A stretch of DNA of 32,821 nucleotides from Solirubrobacterales bacterium. Its GTDB lineage: Bacteria; Actinomycetota; Thermoleophilia; Solirubrobacterales; Solirubrobacteraceae. The stretch is from positions 1-32,821 of the forward strand of contig DAIDJO010000096.1 of assembly GCA_027451345.1 (NCBI GenBank), read 5' to 3'. The notes under the pieces are model-generated. The model had not been told where the DNA came from. It searched no databases and saw nothing but the letters and a program-made list of their open reading frames with translations. The position numbers were made by a program, and so were the translations under genes. Position 1 is the first letter of the stretch. Each line of letters starts with the position of its first letter. Below, one piece after another: positions 31,942-32,821 of this stretch.

Positions 31942-32025
31942 GCGGCTCTTCAATCGATTTCTCAGCAGTCAAGTTCATCTTCGACCACGCCGATAGCACC
32001 CAGGAACCTCAACGGAGCGCGTGAA

Positions 32026-32736
32026 ATGGAAGCCAGCAGACACTTCGGCAAATCTGCGTCAGGAAGCCGCGGATCAGCACTCAGCAACCGCAGAACCGCC
32101 ATCCTGGTCGCCGTGGTGTCGGCCGTGCTGGCCGCCGTTCTCATCTACCTGTTCGTCTCCCACTACCAGAAGAACACCGTGGTGGCGCCCCCGAACAGCA
32201 CCGTGTGGGTGGCGAAGCGCTACATCCCGGCCGGCACGCCGCAGAGCCAGATCGCAGCCGCCGGACTGCTGAAGTCCACGCAGGTGCCGGCGTCGCAGGC
32301 CGTGCTCGGGGCGATCAGTGATCCCTCCGCCGTCGCCGGGCAGACGACCTCCGTCGCGATCGAGGCCGGCCAGCAGGTCACCGTCGGCGACTTCACCAAG
32401 ACGGCGGCCAACCCGATCACGGCCTACATCAAGGGGGACCAGCGCGGCGTCGCCTTCACGCTTGATAGCGAGCACGGCCTGACGAGCTACCTGCAGCCCG
32501 ACGACACCGTCGACATCATGGCGCTGAAGGGCAACTCCACGGAGCTGCTCCTCAAGGACGTCACGATCATCGCCAACTCCGGCGGCATCGTCGTGCTGCG
32601 GCTGACCGACAAGCAGGCACTGATCGTCACCGCCGCCTCCGCCGTGGACACGCTCTGGCTTGCGATGCGCCCGACGATCAACGCAACCAACTCCATCAAG
32701 GTCGGCGCCGTCGGCTCGGTCGGCTCGATCGGCTAG
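32026..32736 (+). CDS. cpaB: Flp pilus assembly protein CpaB/RcpC-like
   Basis: The protein has 236 residues. A basic N-terminus is followed by one transmembrane helix near 25-46 (AILVAVVSAVLAAVLIYLFV). The SAF-like domain begins WVAKRYIPAGTPQSQI near residue 63, and the RcpC/CpaB fold follows with AGQQVTVGDF and LQPDDTVDIMAL. CpaB proteins sit on the outer face of the cytoplasmic membrane and help assemble the Tad pilus. ATG 32026 has GGAG about nine bases upstream. The gap of 84 bases after the TadE-like gene shows nothing else clear. The Val/Gly/Ser-rich tail is short. Confidence 0.85.
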   Translation: MEASRHFGKSASGSRGSALSNRRTAILVAVVSAVLAAVLIYLFVSHYQKNTVVAPPNSTVWVAKRYIPAGTPQSQIAAAGLLKSTQVPASQAVLGAISDPSAVAGQTTSVAIEAGQQVTVGDFTKTAANPITAYIKGDQRGVAFTLDSEHGLTSYLQPDDTVDIMALKGNSTELLLKDVTIIANSGGIVVLRLTDKQALIVTAASAVDTLWLAMRPTINATNSIKVGAVGSVGSIG

Positions 32737-32747
32737 CGAGGACATCC

Positions 32748-32821
32748 ATGGCACGCCGAATCACCGCAGCGGTCGCCCACGATGAGACGGTGGCCATCCG
32801 TCTCATCAGCGAGCACATCCC
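32748..32821 (+). CDS. start of a third pilus-operon gene, possibly CpaE/TadZ-like (cut by the window end)
   Basis: ATG 32748 follows GAGGA at good distance and lies eleven bases after the cpaB stop. Only 24 codons are visible, beginning MARRITAAVAHDETVAIRL. A receiver-like first strand and the place after cpaB would suit CpaE/TadZ, the pilus-localising ATPase. This is too little sequence to be sure. Confidence 0.5.
   Translation, partial: MARRITAAVAHDETVAIRLISEHI

Overview
The window is high-GC bacterial chromosome, and the gene content points to an actinobacterium. The evidence is the order tilS-hpt-ftsH followed by folP-folB-folK and coaX, a Tad/Flp pilus locus after lysS, GTG and TTG starts, and many apparently leaderless genes. 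Thermoleophilia (Solirubrobacterales/Gaiellales-like) is my best guess, but it is inference: there is no rRNA and no database search behind it. No tRNA, rRNA, CRISPR array, transposase, integrase or phage gene was seen. No gene-free stretch reaches 300 bases. The longest gaps are 29135-29349 (promoter plus terminator), 12208-12413 (a possible 35-residue ORF) and 2597-2774 (divergent promoter region).

Layout. (1) 47-2596, minus strand: a PadR regulator and a two-gene DrrAB-type ABC exporter, with an operator-like palindrome inside the promoter. (2) 2775-5699: a soluble four-PAS, GGDEF and EAL cyclic-di-GMP enzyme. A small coiled-coil protein and a nucleoside phosphorylase on the opposite strand follow. 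(3) 6927-11000: tilS, hpt, ftsH and a small membrane protein. tilS is preceded by a nine-codon ORF that overlaps its start. (4) 11026-15293, minus strand: a Tat-exported PF04185 phosphoesterase and two polytopic GT-C-like membrane proteins, lying between ftsH and folP. (5) 15349-18016: folP, folB, folK and coaX, tightly packed. (6) 18024-20192: a TIM-barrel amidohydrolase divergent from a tRNA-dihydrouridine synthase. (7) 20162-29134: a surface-glycan island with a GT-C-like protein, a membrane DPM1-like GT2, three GT4 enzymes, another GT2, a methyltransferase and a Wzx-like flippase. By eye the part from about 24900 to 29150 is less GC-rich than the housekeeping genes. (8) 29350-31319: greA and lysS. 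(9) 31432 to the end: the start of a Tad/Flp pilus operon (TadE-like, CpaB-like, then a cut-off gene).

How the parts fit. The glycan island looks like lipid-linked oligosaccharide assembly: cytoplasmic GT4/GT2 enzymes and a methyltransferase build a unit, the flippase exports it, and the DPM1-like enzyme may charge polyprenyl phosphate for GT-C transferases on the outer face. No initiating phosphoglycosyltransferase, recognisable Wzy polymerase or ligase is visible here. The fol genes supply folate, hpt and the phosphorylase salvage bases, and tilS, dus and lysS serve tRNA.

The most distinctive observation is a recurring TAnnnT hexamer 6-8 bases before start codons on both strands (eleven clear cases plus weaker ones). 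This is the signature of leaderless transcription. In two cases the upstream gene's stop codon supplies the TA of the hexamer. The same signal decides several starts and supports two tiny ORFs. I found no convincing wholly new defence-type or mobile system.
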